Assembly (NCBI GenBank): GCA_023525715.1
Contig: CM042012.1
Coordinates: 38,377,189-38,441,188, forward strand
DNA from: Cichorium intybus
Taxonomy: Eukaryota > Streptophyta > Magnoliopsida > Asterales > Asteraceae
Length of the DNA stretch: 64,000 bases
Direction of reading: 5' to 3'
Below are positions 49,282 to 60,129 of this stretch, one piece after another. The translations under genes and the position numbers were made by a program. Below the pieces are notes generated by a model. It did no database searches and was not told where the DNA came from. It saw only the letters and a list, made by a program, of their open reading frames with translations. The number at the start of each line of letters is the position of its first letter. Positions within the stretch are counted from its first letter, which is position 1.

Positions 49282-51499
49282 ACCAGAAGGTGGAGTTTGT
49301 CACACAAATTCCAGACAGAATGGTGACAAATGAAGAACAGCATGTCGGTGATGATCAGCATAGACGTGATGAAACTCATGAACAGCCCAATGAGGATCAG
49401 TCTGGTAATGCTGGGGCCGATGGTGAGAACAATGAGGATGAATCTATAGCAAGAAGAAGAGAGAAAAGGAACACGAAGACTCCAGCTAGATATGCTGCAT
49501 GTGTCACTAATGGTGATATTGGTTCTGTTGCATATACACTAGCTGTTGGTCAAAATATTGGTACTGATGAGCCTCGGTCCTACAAAGAGGCGGTGGCAAG
49601 TAAAGAAGGATCAAGCTGGTTGATGGCAATGAATGAAGAGATGCAATCTCTTGAGAATAATGAAACGTGGGATCTTGTTCCATTACCGAAAGGAGTCAAA
49701 CCGGTTGGATGCAAATGGGTCTTTAAGAAGACAGGAAGGAATTCCAGGGGTTGAACCCGCAAGGTTCAAGGCACGGTTAGTGGCGAAGGGATTTTCACAA
49801 AAGGAAGGAATCGACTATCACGAGGTTTTCTCACCGGTCGTGAAGCACAAGTCAATTCGGGTTCTTTTGGCTATGGTGAGTGCGTTTAATCTAGAGCTTG
49901 AGCAGCTCGATGTCAAAACTGCATTTCTTCATGGAAGCTTGGAGGAGAAGATATATATGTCACAGCCTGAGGGTTTTCCGGGTTCTAATAAGGATCATGT
50001 GTGTCTGTTGAAGAAATCTCTTTATGGTTTGAAGCAGTCTCCTAGACAGTGGTATAAGAGATTTGATTCGTTTATGACTTCGCATGGCTACATTCGGAAT
50101 CAGTTTGATAATTGTGTCTACTTGAAGCAGTTGTCCAATGGGTCCTTTATTTATATGTTGCTATATGTTGATGATATTCTCATTGCAGCCAAGGAGATGG
50201 CTAAAATTAATAACTTGAATAAGCTTTTGGAAAGTGAGTTTGAAATGAAGGATTTGGGTGCAGCAAAGAAGATATTGGGGATGGAGATTCAGAGAGACAG
50301 GAAAGCAGGGTTGTTATATGTTTCTTAGCAGAAATATATTGTGAAAGTCTTGCAGTCTTTCGGTATGGATCAGTCAAAACCAGTTGGAACTCCTTTGGCA
50401 GCGCATTCTAAATTAAACAGAAGTACTATACCAACTACGGATGAGGAAAAAGACTATATGAGTAGAGTTCCGTACTCAAGTGCAGTTGGAAGCCTTATGT
50501 ATGCTATGGTCTGTACTAGACCAGATTTAGCACATGCAGTTAGTGTGGTTAGTAGGTTTATGGGTAATCCTGGGAAAGCTCATTGGGAAGCGGTCAAGTG
50601 GATCTTGCGATATTTGAAGGGGACTAAGGATGTTTGTTTGGTTTATGGTGGTAATACTTATAGTAACTTGGTGGGATATGCAGACTCAGACTATGGTGGC
50701 GACTTGGTGAAAAGGAGATCGCTCACGTGTTATATTTTCACTTTGTTTGGATGTGCAGTCAGTTGGAAGTCAACTTTACAGCCTACAGTTTCCTTGTCTA
50801 CAACTGAAGCGGAATACATGTCAATGACTGAAGGTATAAAGGAGTGTATCTGGCTACATGGTTTGGTGGAGAGTCTGGGGTTGAAGGTGGAGAAACCTGT
50901 CTTGAACTGTGATAGTGAAAGTGCTTTGTGTTTAGCAAGGAATCCGATTTATCATGAAAAGACAAAGCATATTGATATCCGGTTAAATTTCATTCGTGAC
51001 ATAGTTGAAGAAGACAAGTTCTCAATCTTGAAGATCGATACCAAGGTGAATCCGGCAAATATGTTGACGAAGTCGTTACCCAGGGAGAAGTTTGAGCTAT
51101 GCTTGAACTTGGTTGATGTTCGCAGGAGGTAAGTCCCTACGGGGCAAGATGGCAGGAGACGAGAGGAAGTTTTTTGGTTTCTAGAGTGAGGTGGAGCTAT
51201 GTTGAATTCGCAATTCAAGGTGGAGATTGTTAAATAGTGAATTGGGAATTAAAACTCATATGAATTGTAAACACGCGCGCCGCAGCCCATTAAGTGTTCG
51301 TGTCGCGTGAGCCGTGAACTGCTAGGGTACGGCTGGGGTTTCTTGTAAAGCCTATAAATATAAAGGCTGGTCATTAGGGTTTAGTGTTGTTGTTCAAGTC
51401 TGAAGTCATTAGTAAGAGGAGGCCGATTTACTAGCAATCTAGGTACGCTCTGTAACACCTGTATTTAGCTCTAGAATAAAAAATACTCTCTCCTGCCCG

Positions 51500-52118
51500 T
51501 AGGGATGAGCATGGGTCGGTTTTTACCCTAAACCGAACCCAAACCGATAAGAATCGGTTTTGAAATATTCAAAACCGCACCCACACCAAACCCATCGGTT
51601 CGGTTTTATGGTTTTCGGTTTTTAACGGTTCGGTTTCGGTTTTTAACCGAATCCAAACCCAAACCTTTGATTTTCCTAAGACTGTGATCTACATGTATAT
51701 ATAGTGAAGAAGGCTTGCATATGTTTGGTGTTAGGAGCGATGTGGGATGCTAAACCTTGTTTTTAAAATAAACATTTAAAATTTGCGCAAAATAATACGC
51801 ATCACCCCAAACCAGAATCGAACTTAAGACCTCACGGTTGCAAGCTCAACGCCTTAGCCAACTGATCTAAATAGAACTTGTCATAAAAATATGCAATAAC
51901 TAAATATAATATATACGTAAAATACATAAATAATAAATACTTTATATAAATCGGTTCGGTTCGGTTTTTTGTCGGTTTTTTGAATTCTAAAACCGAAACC
52001 GAACCATAACTTTCGGTTTTTGAAAATAGGAAACCCAAACAATCGGTTTTATGTTCGGTTTCGGTTTTTCGGTTTTTTTTCGGTTTTTGGGTTTTCGGTT
52101 CGGTTTTGCTCATCCCTA
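51500..52118. mobile_element. hAT-type MITE, complete with 8-bp TSD
   Basis: Terminal inverted repeats TAGGGATGAGCA and TGCTCATCCCTA; target duplication CCTGCCCG (51492-51499 and 52119-52126). Subterminal DNA is full of CGGTTTT/AAAACCG words in both orientations, as expected for hAT subterminal binding motifs. 619 bp with no transposase. Confidence 0.92.
51808..51876 (-). repeat. tRNA-like (Ala-type) or SINE-head relic inside the MITE
   Basis: The minus strand reads TAGATCAGTTGGCTAAGGC (A-box-like), an anticodon-loop-like CTTGCAA, and AAGTTCGATTCTGG (B box). It lacks a matched acceptor stem, so it is not a functional tRNA gene. It may be a tRNA-derived SINE fragment or degenerate tRNA. Confidence 0.55.
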
Positions 52119-52394
52119 CCTGCCCGTGGATGTAGGTCATCATAGACCGAACCACGTAAATCTCTGTGTCGTTACTTTGTGTTTATATTTCCGCATTTAT
52201 ATTCTCGTTATTATTCCTGGGCAATAGGCTATGGATTTATGTCTATTTCCTAACAGATATAAATTTGCATAAATAGACATCTAATTAAAAGATGCATGTT
52301 TTCTATAAGGGCAACTTGGTAATTTTGTCCTAATAAGTAGAAACTTTTATTTAAGCGCTATTTGAATCAATTTTTAGATCAAGAGTTTTTTTTG

Positions 52395-52395
<1 letters not shown>

Positions 52396-52473
<78 letters not shown>
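52396..52473. repeat. (TA)n microsatellite, 78 bp
   Basis: Perfect TA repeat at the left edge of the Helitron-like segment. Confidence 0.97.
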
Positions 52474-52476
<3 letters not shown>

Positions 52477-53027
52477 GAAGCCATCTTAATGCCACTTGGC
52501 ATGTTTTAGAATCTAGAATACAAAATGGCATTTTAATAGATTTTTGAATTTATTAAAAAGAAACAATTTCCGTTACAGCTTAATGATTTGATTGAAAATT
52601 TGAATGACAGTTTCCTTTTATCTCTCCCCCTTTTACGGAAACGTAATCTTAAGCATTACCACCACCATCATATTATCATATACCTCTGATCAAAATTGAA
52701 ACGCAGACCCCATAGATCTCGACACGTTCCTTTTTAAATCCATCATATTATCATATACCTCTCTTTCTCATCTATTTCTGCTACGCCCAATTAACCGATT
52801 TTGCTTATACAGTTTCCCGTCTCTACTGGCGGAACACTATTTGGCCCAATTGAGTTTTGTGCGAAAGTCTCCCAAACATTAAGGTATGATTATGTTCAAA
52901 CTACCTTTATGGAATATGTGATTCGTTTCCTTACATATCAGTGATATTTTACGGGGCTGTTTTAACAAATCCTTTAATAACCTTCATTAATCGTCCATTG
53001 AATTTCAATTTTGAAATCTTCCTGTAA

Positions 53028-53232
53028 ATCTATCCATAGCTCTCGACACCAACAACCATAGAAGCCAGAGCAATGATGGATCTATAACTTGGAATATATG
53101 CATCAAGACTTCTACACTTTCTCTTGGTTTACGTTTTTTCCTGTGTTTGTTCTAATTGTTTCAACTTGGAGCTTGTGTTTGACATTAGAGAGGGATGTGA
53201 AGCAGAAGGAAGAAGCGTTTTTTGATGGCATA
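53028..53232 (+). repeat. Direct repeat flanking the chloroplast insertion (left copy)
   Basis: Starts ATCTATCCATAGCTCTCGAC and ends GATGGCATA. About 90% or more identical to 53720-53925. Confidence 0.93.
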
Positions 53233-53294
53233 TTACTACGCCCTTCCTCGTCTCTGGGTACCTAGGTATCCACCGTAAGCCTTTCCTCGTTTAA
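53233..53294 (-). pseudogene. rrn23: 5' end of plastid 23S rRNA gene (fragment)
   Basis: Minus strand reads from about GAGGAAAGGCTTACGG through ACCTAGGTACCCAGAGACG to GGGCGTAGTAA; only about 60 nt of the 23S gene. Non-functional in the nucleus. Confidence 0.85.
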
Positions 53295-53447
53295 ACCTCG
53301 CCCTTAATTTTAAGGCTATGCCATCCTAAGGTGCTGCTAAATGGATGGATCTTATCAACGTCCATGAATGATAAATCATAGATCGAACCGTCAAATCGGA
53401 AAAATTGGGTGCTATCATATAGCTTTGTATCGGCTAAGTTCACAATT

Positions 53448-53482
53448 TGGAGATAAGAGGACTCGAACCACTGACATCTGCC
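53448..53482 (-). pseudogene. trnA-UGC: 3' exon of plastid tRNA-Ala(UGC), fragment
   Basis: 35 nt ending in ...TTATCTCCA with the T-arm GGTTCGAGTCC; the 5' exon and most of the group II intron are missing. Two changes from the plastid consensus as remembered (CAGTGG for CAGCGG, CCTCTT for CCGCTT), the latter disturbing the acceptor stem. Confidence 0.85.
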
Positions 53483-53719
53483 GCAGGGTAAACCACCGCC
53501 TCTCAGGTCCCCCGACTGATTCTACCATAGAGGCCAACGATAGACAATAACTCCCCCCCCCCCCGAACACAGCTTACAACTTTCATCGTACTGTGCTCTC
53601 CAAAGAGCAACTCTTCTCAAAATCTCACTCAAAAGGTGCTGAGTTGGAATCCCATTCTAATTCTAACTAAGGATTCTTGTGGTTTCGGAGGATCCAGTTA
53701 TAGGAAACCAGGAACGGAG

Positions 53720-53925
53720 ATCTATCCATAGCTCTCGACACCAACAACCACAGCCAGAGCAACGATGGATCCATAACTTGTAATATATGCATCAAGACTT
53801 CTACACTTTCTCTTGGTTTACGTTTTTTCCTGTGTTTGTTCTAAACAGTTGTTTCAACTTGGAGCTTGTGTCTGACATTAGAGAGGGATGTGAAGCAGAA
53901 GGAAGAGGCGTTTTTTGATGGAATA
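53720..53925 (+). repeat. Direct repeat flanking the chloroplast insertion (right copy)
   Basis: Second copy of 53028-53232, with about a dozen differences including small indels. Confidence 0.93.
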
Positions 53926-54283
53926 GTTGTATCTACGTGTATTTGTATGTCTAGGTATGTCTACATGTATTTGTATGTTATGGTGTTTGAATCATATATA
54001 AACTTTAAGGTACTTTTCTCTTAATAAGAATATAATGTTTTTCTGATATAGTTGTATCTACGTGTATTTGTATGTCTAGGTATGTCTACATGTGTATGTA
54101 AATGACGTGTATGTTGTGACTATGTTTTTGTAGTTGTGTGTGTGTATCTAACGTATCTGCATGCGGCTGTAGTATTTATGTGTAATATTTGTTAAAAGTT
54201 GACTTTCTAAATAAGACATCACTGTAGTATTTATGTGTAATATTTGTCAAAAGTTGACTTTCTAAATAAGACATCAGTAACAA
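53926..54283 (+). repeat. Small tandem and near-tandem repeats
   Basis: TAGTTGTATCTACGTGTATT occurs at 53925 and 54048, each followed by TTGTATGTCTAGGTATGTC. A second pair, about 53-bp period, starts CTGTAGTATTTATGTG at 54168 and 54221. Confidence 0.8.
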
Positions 54284-56490
54284 GAACCATTGTTGTTGTT
54301 TGAATTGTTATCATATGAGGGCAAAAAGGTCAAAAACCATGAGCCTATGATAGTAACAAAAATTCAGATCCAAAAGGAGAGATATCGTTTCTTTCTTTGT
54401 TTTTCTTTTTCCAACTTTTAACTTTTTCGCTTTTTACCAATGGTGACCTTGAACGTGATTTTTCTTCTTGAAGCTTGATTTATGTAAATCTTTTCAGGCA
54501 AAGCAGTCTCCAAGAAAGAATTAACTGAAATTATCCAAAGGACTAATACTTTTATGGTAGGTTAGCAATTTTTTACATACAAGTCCTTGCAGATGGGTTA
54601 AGATTTAATTCCACTTGGGAGTTGTAACTTCAAGCATCGAGGAGCCTTGCATGAAAATAGGGTAAATTTATCTTATATTGATAGTGGATCTAATTTTTTG
54701 TTGTTAATGTATTTGATAGATTGGGTGGTAACAATGACAATGTTTTATCTTTAAGCTTTTACAATTTTTTAAAGAATTATGAATATTTATTTGGTTTTAA
54801 AAGTAAACAGGGTAGCCAAATTGAAGTATTACAAACTTGGTGTTCATTGTTTTTCTTCATGTATATACGATTTACATGGATTTAATTGTTTGCTTTGTAT
54901 ATCTAATGTTATACGTACCTTATAATGACCAATTGAGCGAAAATTCTACAGTAAAGACTAAAGGGTGTAATTATATGCTCTTAAGACAGTTGTAGAGATA
55001 TTAAAATGTCAAAATGATTCAGCATGAGAAAAACACTCTCAAACACAAGTTTCCCCTTGAAAAAGATTAACATACGTAAACCTGTCATTTTAATAAATTA
55101 ATAAGAGTGATTGCACAATAATGCTAATATGTATAAAAATAAATTACGTAACCTACATTTGGAAGATTAACTTACGTAACCTACATCTGTAATAAATAAT
55201 TCATTTAAAATTTAAAATTAGTAAAAATAATTTCCCATTAATAAAATTATCATTTGGGCATTAAAATGTTCATAATAACTATATTCATTACATTTATTTA
55301 TATATAATATATAGCAATTGTATAAAAGTAATTCTAAGAAATAATTAATTTGAATACATAGAAAAACTAATATTTCAATACTGAAAGGTTAAAATATCAT
55401 TTCATATTACTTTGACTTATTCTCGAATGTCTAAAATACTTTTTAAAAAGAAAAAAAATAAAGACATGTTAGTTTAAATGTAATGGTAACAATGAGAAAT
55501 ATGTGGTTTTGACCGGGAATCCTCTAATATTTCATTCCATGAAAGGTGAAACGCTTGATTTAAGTCATCATTTCATGTAACTCTGACTTATTCTTCGGTG
55601 CCTAAAGTACTCTTTAATGAGAACAAATAAAGACATGCATTGTTAGTTTAAATATAATGATAACAATGAGAAATATATGATTTCAACCTGGAATCCTATG
55701 CAAATGAAATTCTTGCAACTTTTACGTGACATGTTCAAAAGAAAGATATTGCATTCCTTATGGGTCAATGAGAAGTGTTTGATACTTCAAAATGACACTT
55801 TATAGATTTTAAGATATTGGTCGACTTTTTGCCTTTTGCATTCAAATAATTGAACAAACTTCTCTTTAGATTGCGAAAAAGACGTCAATTTCATAATACA
55901 CTAGGATTTTTTCCTCATTACTTATCAATTAAACGACTTTATTTACATGTGGAGTAAAAATTTTACTTAAAATTAATGCACTTGACAACATATATATGTT
56001 GTTAAAAACAAACAACTTTTTTCAATTTTCACTGTCTGTTTGTTTTGCTATATACTAAACAAAAGTCAATGACAGTCATTTTCAAAGGTTGGGTTATTTC
56101 TTAAAGAACCAGTTTTCATACATGACCAATTGTATGTCGCGTTATCTAGAGTCAAGAGTAAAGAAAGATTAAAGTTATTAATCTTAGATAAAGAAGTCTT
56201 TCAAAATTAATGTTGGAGTACTTTTTGTTTATTTATATCAATATTGTATAAATTAAAAGACAAAACCATTGCATAATTTTGGATTTTGTTTAGCTTTATC
56301 AGTTTGTGAAACATACAACTTCTTTAAATTACATATTCATTTGCATTTTAAGGAACATGTACATCTTGATATTATTTGTCATTATTTTTACGTCATATTT
56401 TCAATACATATCAATTTAAATGATTCGATAAAATATTTTTTGCCAAGTATATATAAAATCAAAAAATTTCTTATTATAAAATTTTATTTA
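54284..56490. other. AT-rich body of the Helitron-like segment
   Basis: 55380-55522 and 55545-55698 are a diverged direct repeat (shared GTAATGGTAACAATGAGAAAT / ATAATGATAACAATGAG cores and GGGAATCCT). Apart from the possible 60-bp exon near 54499 nothing coding is recognised. Confidence 0.45.
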
Positions 56491-56524
56491 ATCCCCAACC
56501 GTGTAACACACGGGTTTTAAACTA

Positions 56525-56525
<1 letters not shown>

Positions 56526-56599
<74 letters not shown>
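56526..56599. repeat. (TA)n microsatellite, 74 bp
   Basis: Perfect TA tract between the Helitron-like 3' end and the Stowaway MITE. Confidence 0.97.
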
Positions 56600-56600
<1 letters not shown>

Positions 56601-56825
56601 TCCCTCCGTCCCAAAATGATAGTCCACTGACAAAAAAACACACAAATTAAAAAAACATTAAATGCATCTTACTTTTTCCCACAAAATGACTGTTTTACCA
56701 TTTCTTTGCATTTAATGTCGGCAGTAGATGTGTTGGCTGTTACAATTACAGTTGGGGTATTTTGGTAAATATGTCATTTATATTTAGAAGTGGACTAACA
56801 TTTTAGGACAAACTAAAAAGGAAAC
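56600..56825. mobile_element. Stowaway MITE, right end truncated
   Basis: Starts CTCCCTCCGTCCCAAAATG right after TA, the Stowaway/Tc1-mariner signature. AATGATAGTCCACT at the left has its inverted partner AGTGGACTAACATT at 56791-56804. The terminal CTCCCTCCGTCCC is missing on the right because the Athila-like element starts at 56826. Confidence 0.88.
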
Positions 56826-57938
56826 TGACATACGCAGCGGTCGTTATGCGGTCAAAAATAAGAAAATACCTAACACACACTAGTATAGTGGTAGTCAGGG
56901 TCGATCCACGGGAGCTTCGAGTTAGACCAGATGATAGATTACCAACTAGTAGTGTCACGCTACAGTCGGAGGAATCAGTTTCTAACTTTCTACTTACTAA
57001 CAACCTAAAGCAGTGATAAAACAACTCAAGCCAAGCTAAGCTAAGCTCAAATGATCCTAGTCACTTTCTGAAATCAGAAGTACATCTCTGCATCAGAAGC
57101 AATTGAAGGCATCCAAACTAAGCAAAACTAAGCAAAGCATAAACTAACCAGTAACTAAGGTTCTAACTGAACAATTACTAGCTAAAGTTCAATGCCTAAA
57201 CTAACCTAATTAGCTACTGATTCCAGCAAGGGAAAACAGTCCCAACAAGGTCAAAACAATATTCAAACACCAAATAATAATCAACACAATCAAACATCCA
57301 AAAACACCGAAAAACTAATATTAAATGTAACCAAATGATTTTCATTCACCAAAACAAAACTCCAAACATCCAAACAGTACCCAATGATGCTAAAACAGCA
57401 AACTAAAGTGCTCAAAGTCAATGGTTGTCACTCCTAAAGGCTTTAGCTACAATTACTACTTGCTACTAAAAGGAAATTAAATTCTAAAACATAAAATACC
57501 AATTGAGATGTTGCTGAAACGAAATCTTGGAGTCAAAGAGCTTCAAGGTCGATTTTACACCCGGTCTTTGCTAGGGTTTTCGGCTGGAAATGCCTCTATT
57601 TATAGTTGCAAATTTCCCGCAACCGCGCCGCGCAAATGAAGAATCCGCGGCACGCGTACTTATCAGATCTCGTTTTCTCGGACTTTGAATGTGTTCCACC
57701 GCCTTAGGCCCGCGTCGCGCATTTTCGATACCCGCGACGCGCGTACGTATTTCATTGATTTTTCATTCTTTTCCAAACTTCTTCTTTTTGCACGCTTTTA
57801 GTCCCTCTTTTCACCTTTTCCTTCCAAACAAGTCCTGGCACGAAAAGTGAGAATACCCAGACATATCTGATATAATTTCATCAAGAACAGGGCTCAACAA
57901 CGCCTAAAATACTTGATATCACTAGGCGTTGTCAAACA
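56826..57938 (-). repeat. 3' LTR of the Athila-like element (1113 bp)
   Basis: Plus-strand edges TGACATACGCAGCGG and GGCGTTGTCAAACA, next to the sequence CCGCACACTTGTGCCTTG and CTTGTCCCCAAGCAAG that precedes Athila 3' LTRs. Contains CpG-rich words at 57615-57745. Partner LTR not in window. Confidence 0.75.
57615..57745. repeat. CpG-rich iterated words in the Athila LTR
   Basis: CCGCGCCGCGCAAAT, CCGCGGCACGCGTAC, CCCGCGTCGCGCATTTT and CCCGCGACGCGCGTAC alternate with AT-rich DNA. Related words recur inside the same element at 60604-60645 and 60680-60715. Confidence 0.8.
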
Positions 57939-58936
57939 CCGCACACTTGTGCCTTGCTTGTCCCCAAGCAAGAGAGTTTTTAACAAATTATAATAAAGAC
58001 TTAAACAACTTTTGACTGCGTTTAGTTTCAAAGCTTATTGCCTTTTGAGTTAGAATGGAATAGTTCGCGAAAACATAATTGAATTGCTCTTTGGAATTCA
58101 TGGCTTTCTAAAGAACCCTTGATTACAAACTTTCTGTCCACAATGAAGTGTACTTACTCATTCAGATTCTATAGGCCATTAAGGAATTGTCCATGACTTT
58201 CGATGTTGTCCGTGTAACGAGCTTTCAGAAATACCATCCCAGACCAGACGATCTTAGGTGGTAAGGTGCATAAGTCCCACCCATTTTAGACTTACCGGCT
58301 CGAACAACAAAGGCCACAGATTGACTTTTCCTTCCTAAATTCCAATCCTAAAACAGATCAATCTTCTAACTCATCAAACTCAACTTATTTGACTAACTAA
58401 TAGCATGATCACAACTAAATAGTATTCTTTGAAAAATACTAGTGCTATCACAATCACAAATCATTCATTTCAAAATTGCAATTTATTAAAAATTTTGAAA
58501 AAGTTGCTAAATTTTTTTGAAAATTGATAATTTCTGCAAAAATTTCTCTTTCGACCGTCCACACCCCACACTTAAAACCGTACAACGTCCCCGTTGTACA
58601 AAAAATTATTTCAAAACAAGGGAGAAAGAGTTACCCCTTTTGGACAGAAGACTGCTCGGTTGGTGCTCAGTATTACAGGTATAATTGCGAACAAACGGAT
58701 CCTTGATTTCGTATTCTGGAGTTGTAGCACTACAGTGAACACGCCGGTGGTCAAGACAAGTGGAGGGGGCACGGTGACCCTACACTTTCCTGAGACAACT
58801 CCTTCTCATTTGGTATCTCATGCATAACTCAACAAACAAATTAAAAGCACACATGACAAACAAAATATAAACAAAATACAGATAAGTTTTGTACATAAAT
58901 CCCAAAAATGAAAAGAACAAAACAAAAAAAAGTACA
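57939..58936 (-). other. 3' noncoding region of the Athila-like element
   Basis: Between ORF1 stop and the LTR. It holds the GTACAACGGGGACGTTGTAC inverted repeat (58579-58598 on the plus strand), a 20-bp hairpin with perfect arms, close to CCCCACACTT. No ORF of note. Confidence 0.6.
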
Positions 58937-60129
58937 TCAATCATCACCAGGGTGGGTACCGGATGGGCCTGCCCCATCATCGCTAGAGGGGTGAGGTGGG
59001 ATGTCATCAAAATGCATCCGCAGCATGATCATCCTCTGAGTCTCCGCCATCCAGCGATCATGTGCCTCCCGGGCAGACATCCTCTGACTGAGGTCCTGAA
59101 TGGCTGCCAGGACCTCGAATAGCTGTGGCTGAGGTGCTGGCTCGGCGGGTGCCTCACGCCTCGGTCGTCTTCGGCCCAACTGGGCATATGCAGGCTGAGG
59201 TGCCTGAGGTGGCTCTATCGGTGCCCGGATGAACTGCCCCGGACGCTGCTGTTCAATGAGCCGCATCCTCTCCAGAGTGCGTGCTGTGGTGCGAGACGGA
59301 GGCAGAGCGGTCAAAGAATCGGCCACGGCGGCAGTGAGGATCCCGTATGAGCAGGCCAGGCGGGTAATAAAATACCCTCGGGTCAGTGGGCTGCTGGCAG
59401 AAGCTCCCGTCGAGTGGGTAGAAAGGGCGACCGCGAGGGCATATGGAAGGTGGAGAAATCTGGAGGGGTCCAGGAGAACCCAGAAGTAGGTCATGTCGTC
59501 GCCTGACACCTTCTCGCCCCCCTCCCGCTGCATAATGGAGGTGGAGACGATACGGTGCATGAGGCGGTGGAGTGGGTCTCGAAGCTGGCTCTCCCTGGAG
59601 GTCCCCGCCACATATATGACGTTGGACAGTGGTGCCCAAACCGCCATGTTGGCATCCCTGTCCGGCTGCCCCTGGATACACGCCCCAAAGAACTGGGTGA
59701 AGTGGCGATGCTGGAGGTCATCTGAAGTGTATAAGACGACCCTCCTCCCGAACTCGCGGAGGTTGCACTCCCTCTGTGCACCTCCCAATCGAAACCGTAT
59801 AATCCTGGACCGCGGGTCTAACACCCGAGGTGCAAAGTGGATAGTAGAAAGGAACTCCAGGAGGAGCTCTGTGTAAACCACATCCTCGTCCGTGGCCATA
59901 ATCCTGTCCCAGCCACGGCATGTGAAGGATGCCTCCCCGTGGGTCCAGGTGCGATGTAAAAATGGCTCAATCGCACCCAGAACCCGGCGGCTCTCAGTAT
60001 GTCTCTGTCAATGACTGTCGCCTCAAGGACCCGGCGACTGGTCAGTGCGTCTCTCCGCGATATGTACTCCGCGGAGCTAGCAACCCCCTCTGGGAACCGG
60101 AGGAAAGGGTGATTCAATCTGAATATCAT
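58937..60129 (-). pseudogene. ATHILA ORF1-type protein, frameshifted
   Basis: An upstream part begins MIFRLNHPFLRFPEGVAS at 60129, directly after a TTTCTGTGCAG splice-acceptor-like sequence, and reaches ILRAAGFWVRLSHFYIAPG. A frameshift near 59940 joins it to ASFTCRGWDRIMATDEDVV and the main frame (320 codons from 59899): FRLGGAQRECNLREFGRRV, LHRLMHRIVSTSIMQREGGE, DDMTYFWVLLDPSRFLHLPY, then a Pro/Arg-rich stretch and a C-terminal helical part ending at 58937. The pattern matches the plant family called ATHILA ORF-1/retrotransposon Orf1 C-terminal domain (function unproven, sometimes called env-like by position). G+C is clearly higher than in the surrounding DNA. Confidence 0.82.

Larger units (their letters stand above)
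44402..51132 (+). pseudogene. gag-pol of copia C, broken and interrupted
   Basis: Gag starts MSSHKFDLEKFNGSNDF at 44402, with TAA at codon 30 and later frameshifts; zinc knuckle CYNCKEKCHFKRNC near 45066. Protease reads WVLDTGASYHMTF (45232). GAG-pre-integrase ELWHIRLGHMSEKGM and integrase HSDLWGPSPVES, FIDDYSRKVWIYF and LRTDNGLEF follow; one T is missing near 46036. A 25-bp word GCTGATTTATCGAAG... is duplicated with a 39-bp period at 46168-46232. The frame is split by the nested element at 46549-49281, resumes with KVEFVTQIPDRM, is shifted near 49735, then encodes RT (LEQLDVKTAFLHG, YGLKQSPRQWY, YVDDILIAAKE), a TAG at 50326, and RNase H (KTKHIDIRLNFIRD) to 51132. Inactive. Confidence 0.92.
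43977..52255 (+). mobile_element. Ty1/copia retrotransposon C (Tork-like), with two nested insertions
   Basis: TG...CA edges with a perfect GATAT target duplication (43972-43976 and 52256-52260). Primer-binding site TGGTATCAGAGCC at 44087; polypurine tract CAAGGTGGAGAT before the 3' LTR. RNase H wording (VPYSSAVGSLMYAMVCTRPD, HWEAVKWILRYLKGT) is Tork/Tnt1-like. It has been hit by a 2733-bp copia derivative at 46549 and a hAT MITE in its 3' LTR at 51500. Remaining LTR overlap shows about three mismatches in 100 bp, making it older than its inserts. Confidence 0.95.
51228..52255 (+). repeat. 3' LTR of copia C (401 bp plus 619-bp hAT insert and TSD)
   Basis: TGTTAAATAGTG...TTTCCTAACA. Contains a TATA-like CCTATAAATATAAAG near 51352. 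Interrupted at 51500 by a MITE with its 8-bp duplication. Confidence 0.93.
53233..53719 (-). other. Nuclear plastid DNA insertion (trnA-UGC/rrn23 region)
   Basis: On the minus strand the sequence is, in order: end of the trnA-UGC intron, trnA 3' exon, trnA-rrn23 spacer and 5' end of the 23S rRNA gene, as in the chloroplast inverted repeat (recognised from memory). Marks include GGTTTACCCTGCGGCAGATG, GGTTCGAGTCC, GGATGGCATAGCC and GGCTTACGGTGGATACCTAG. Scattered substitutions, several of C-to-T/G-to-A type, and a C homopolymer longer than I recall for the plastid show it is an aged nuclear copy. Confidence 0.92.
52396..56525 (+). mobile_element. Helitron-like element, 3' end canonical, 5' end approximate
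   Basis: The 3' terminus has the short hairpin AACCGTGT/ACACGGGTT (56498-56516) followed by CTAG at 56522 and a host T, as in plant Helitrons (hairpin plus CTRR-T). The left edge is placed at the TA tract followed by AAGGAAGCCATCTTAATGCC, but no certain TC start is seen. No Rep/helicase coding region, so non-autonomous. Within it are a chloroplast insertion, tandem repeats and a possible exon near 54499-54557 (GKAVSKKELTEIIQRTNTFM between CAG and GTAGGT). Confidence 0.5.

Noticed and set aside
51808..51876. Functional tRNA-Ala gene
   Set aside because: A and B boxes are visible but no closed acceptor stem; more likely a SINE or tRNA relic.
53368..53550. 60-codon plus-strand frame
   Set aside because: It is the antisense of plastid trnA/spacer DNA.
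59229..59876. Plus-strand frames and alternate minus-strand frames over ATHILA ORF1
   Set aside because: High G+C gives several open frames; only the 58937-59899 minus frame matches a known family.
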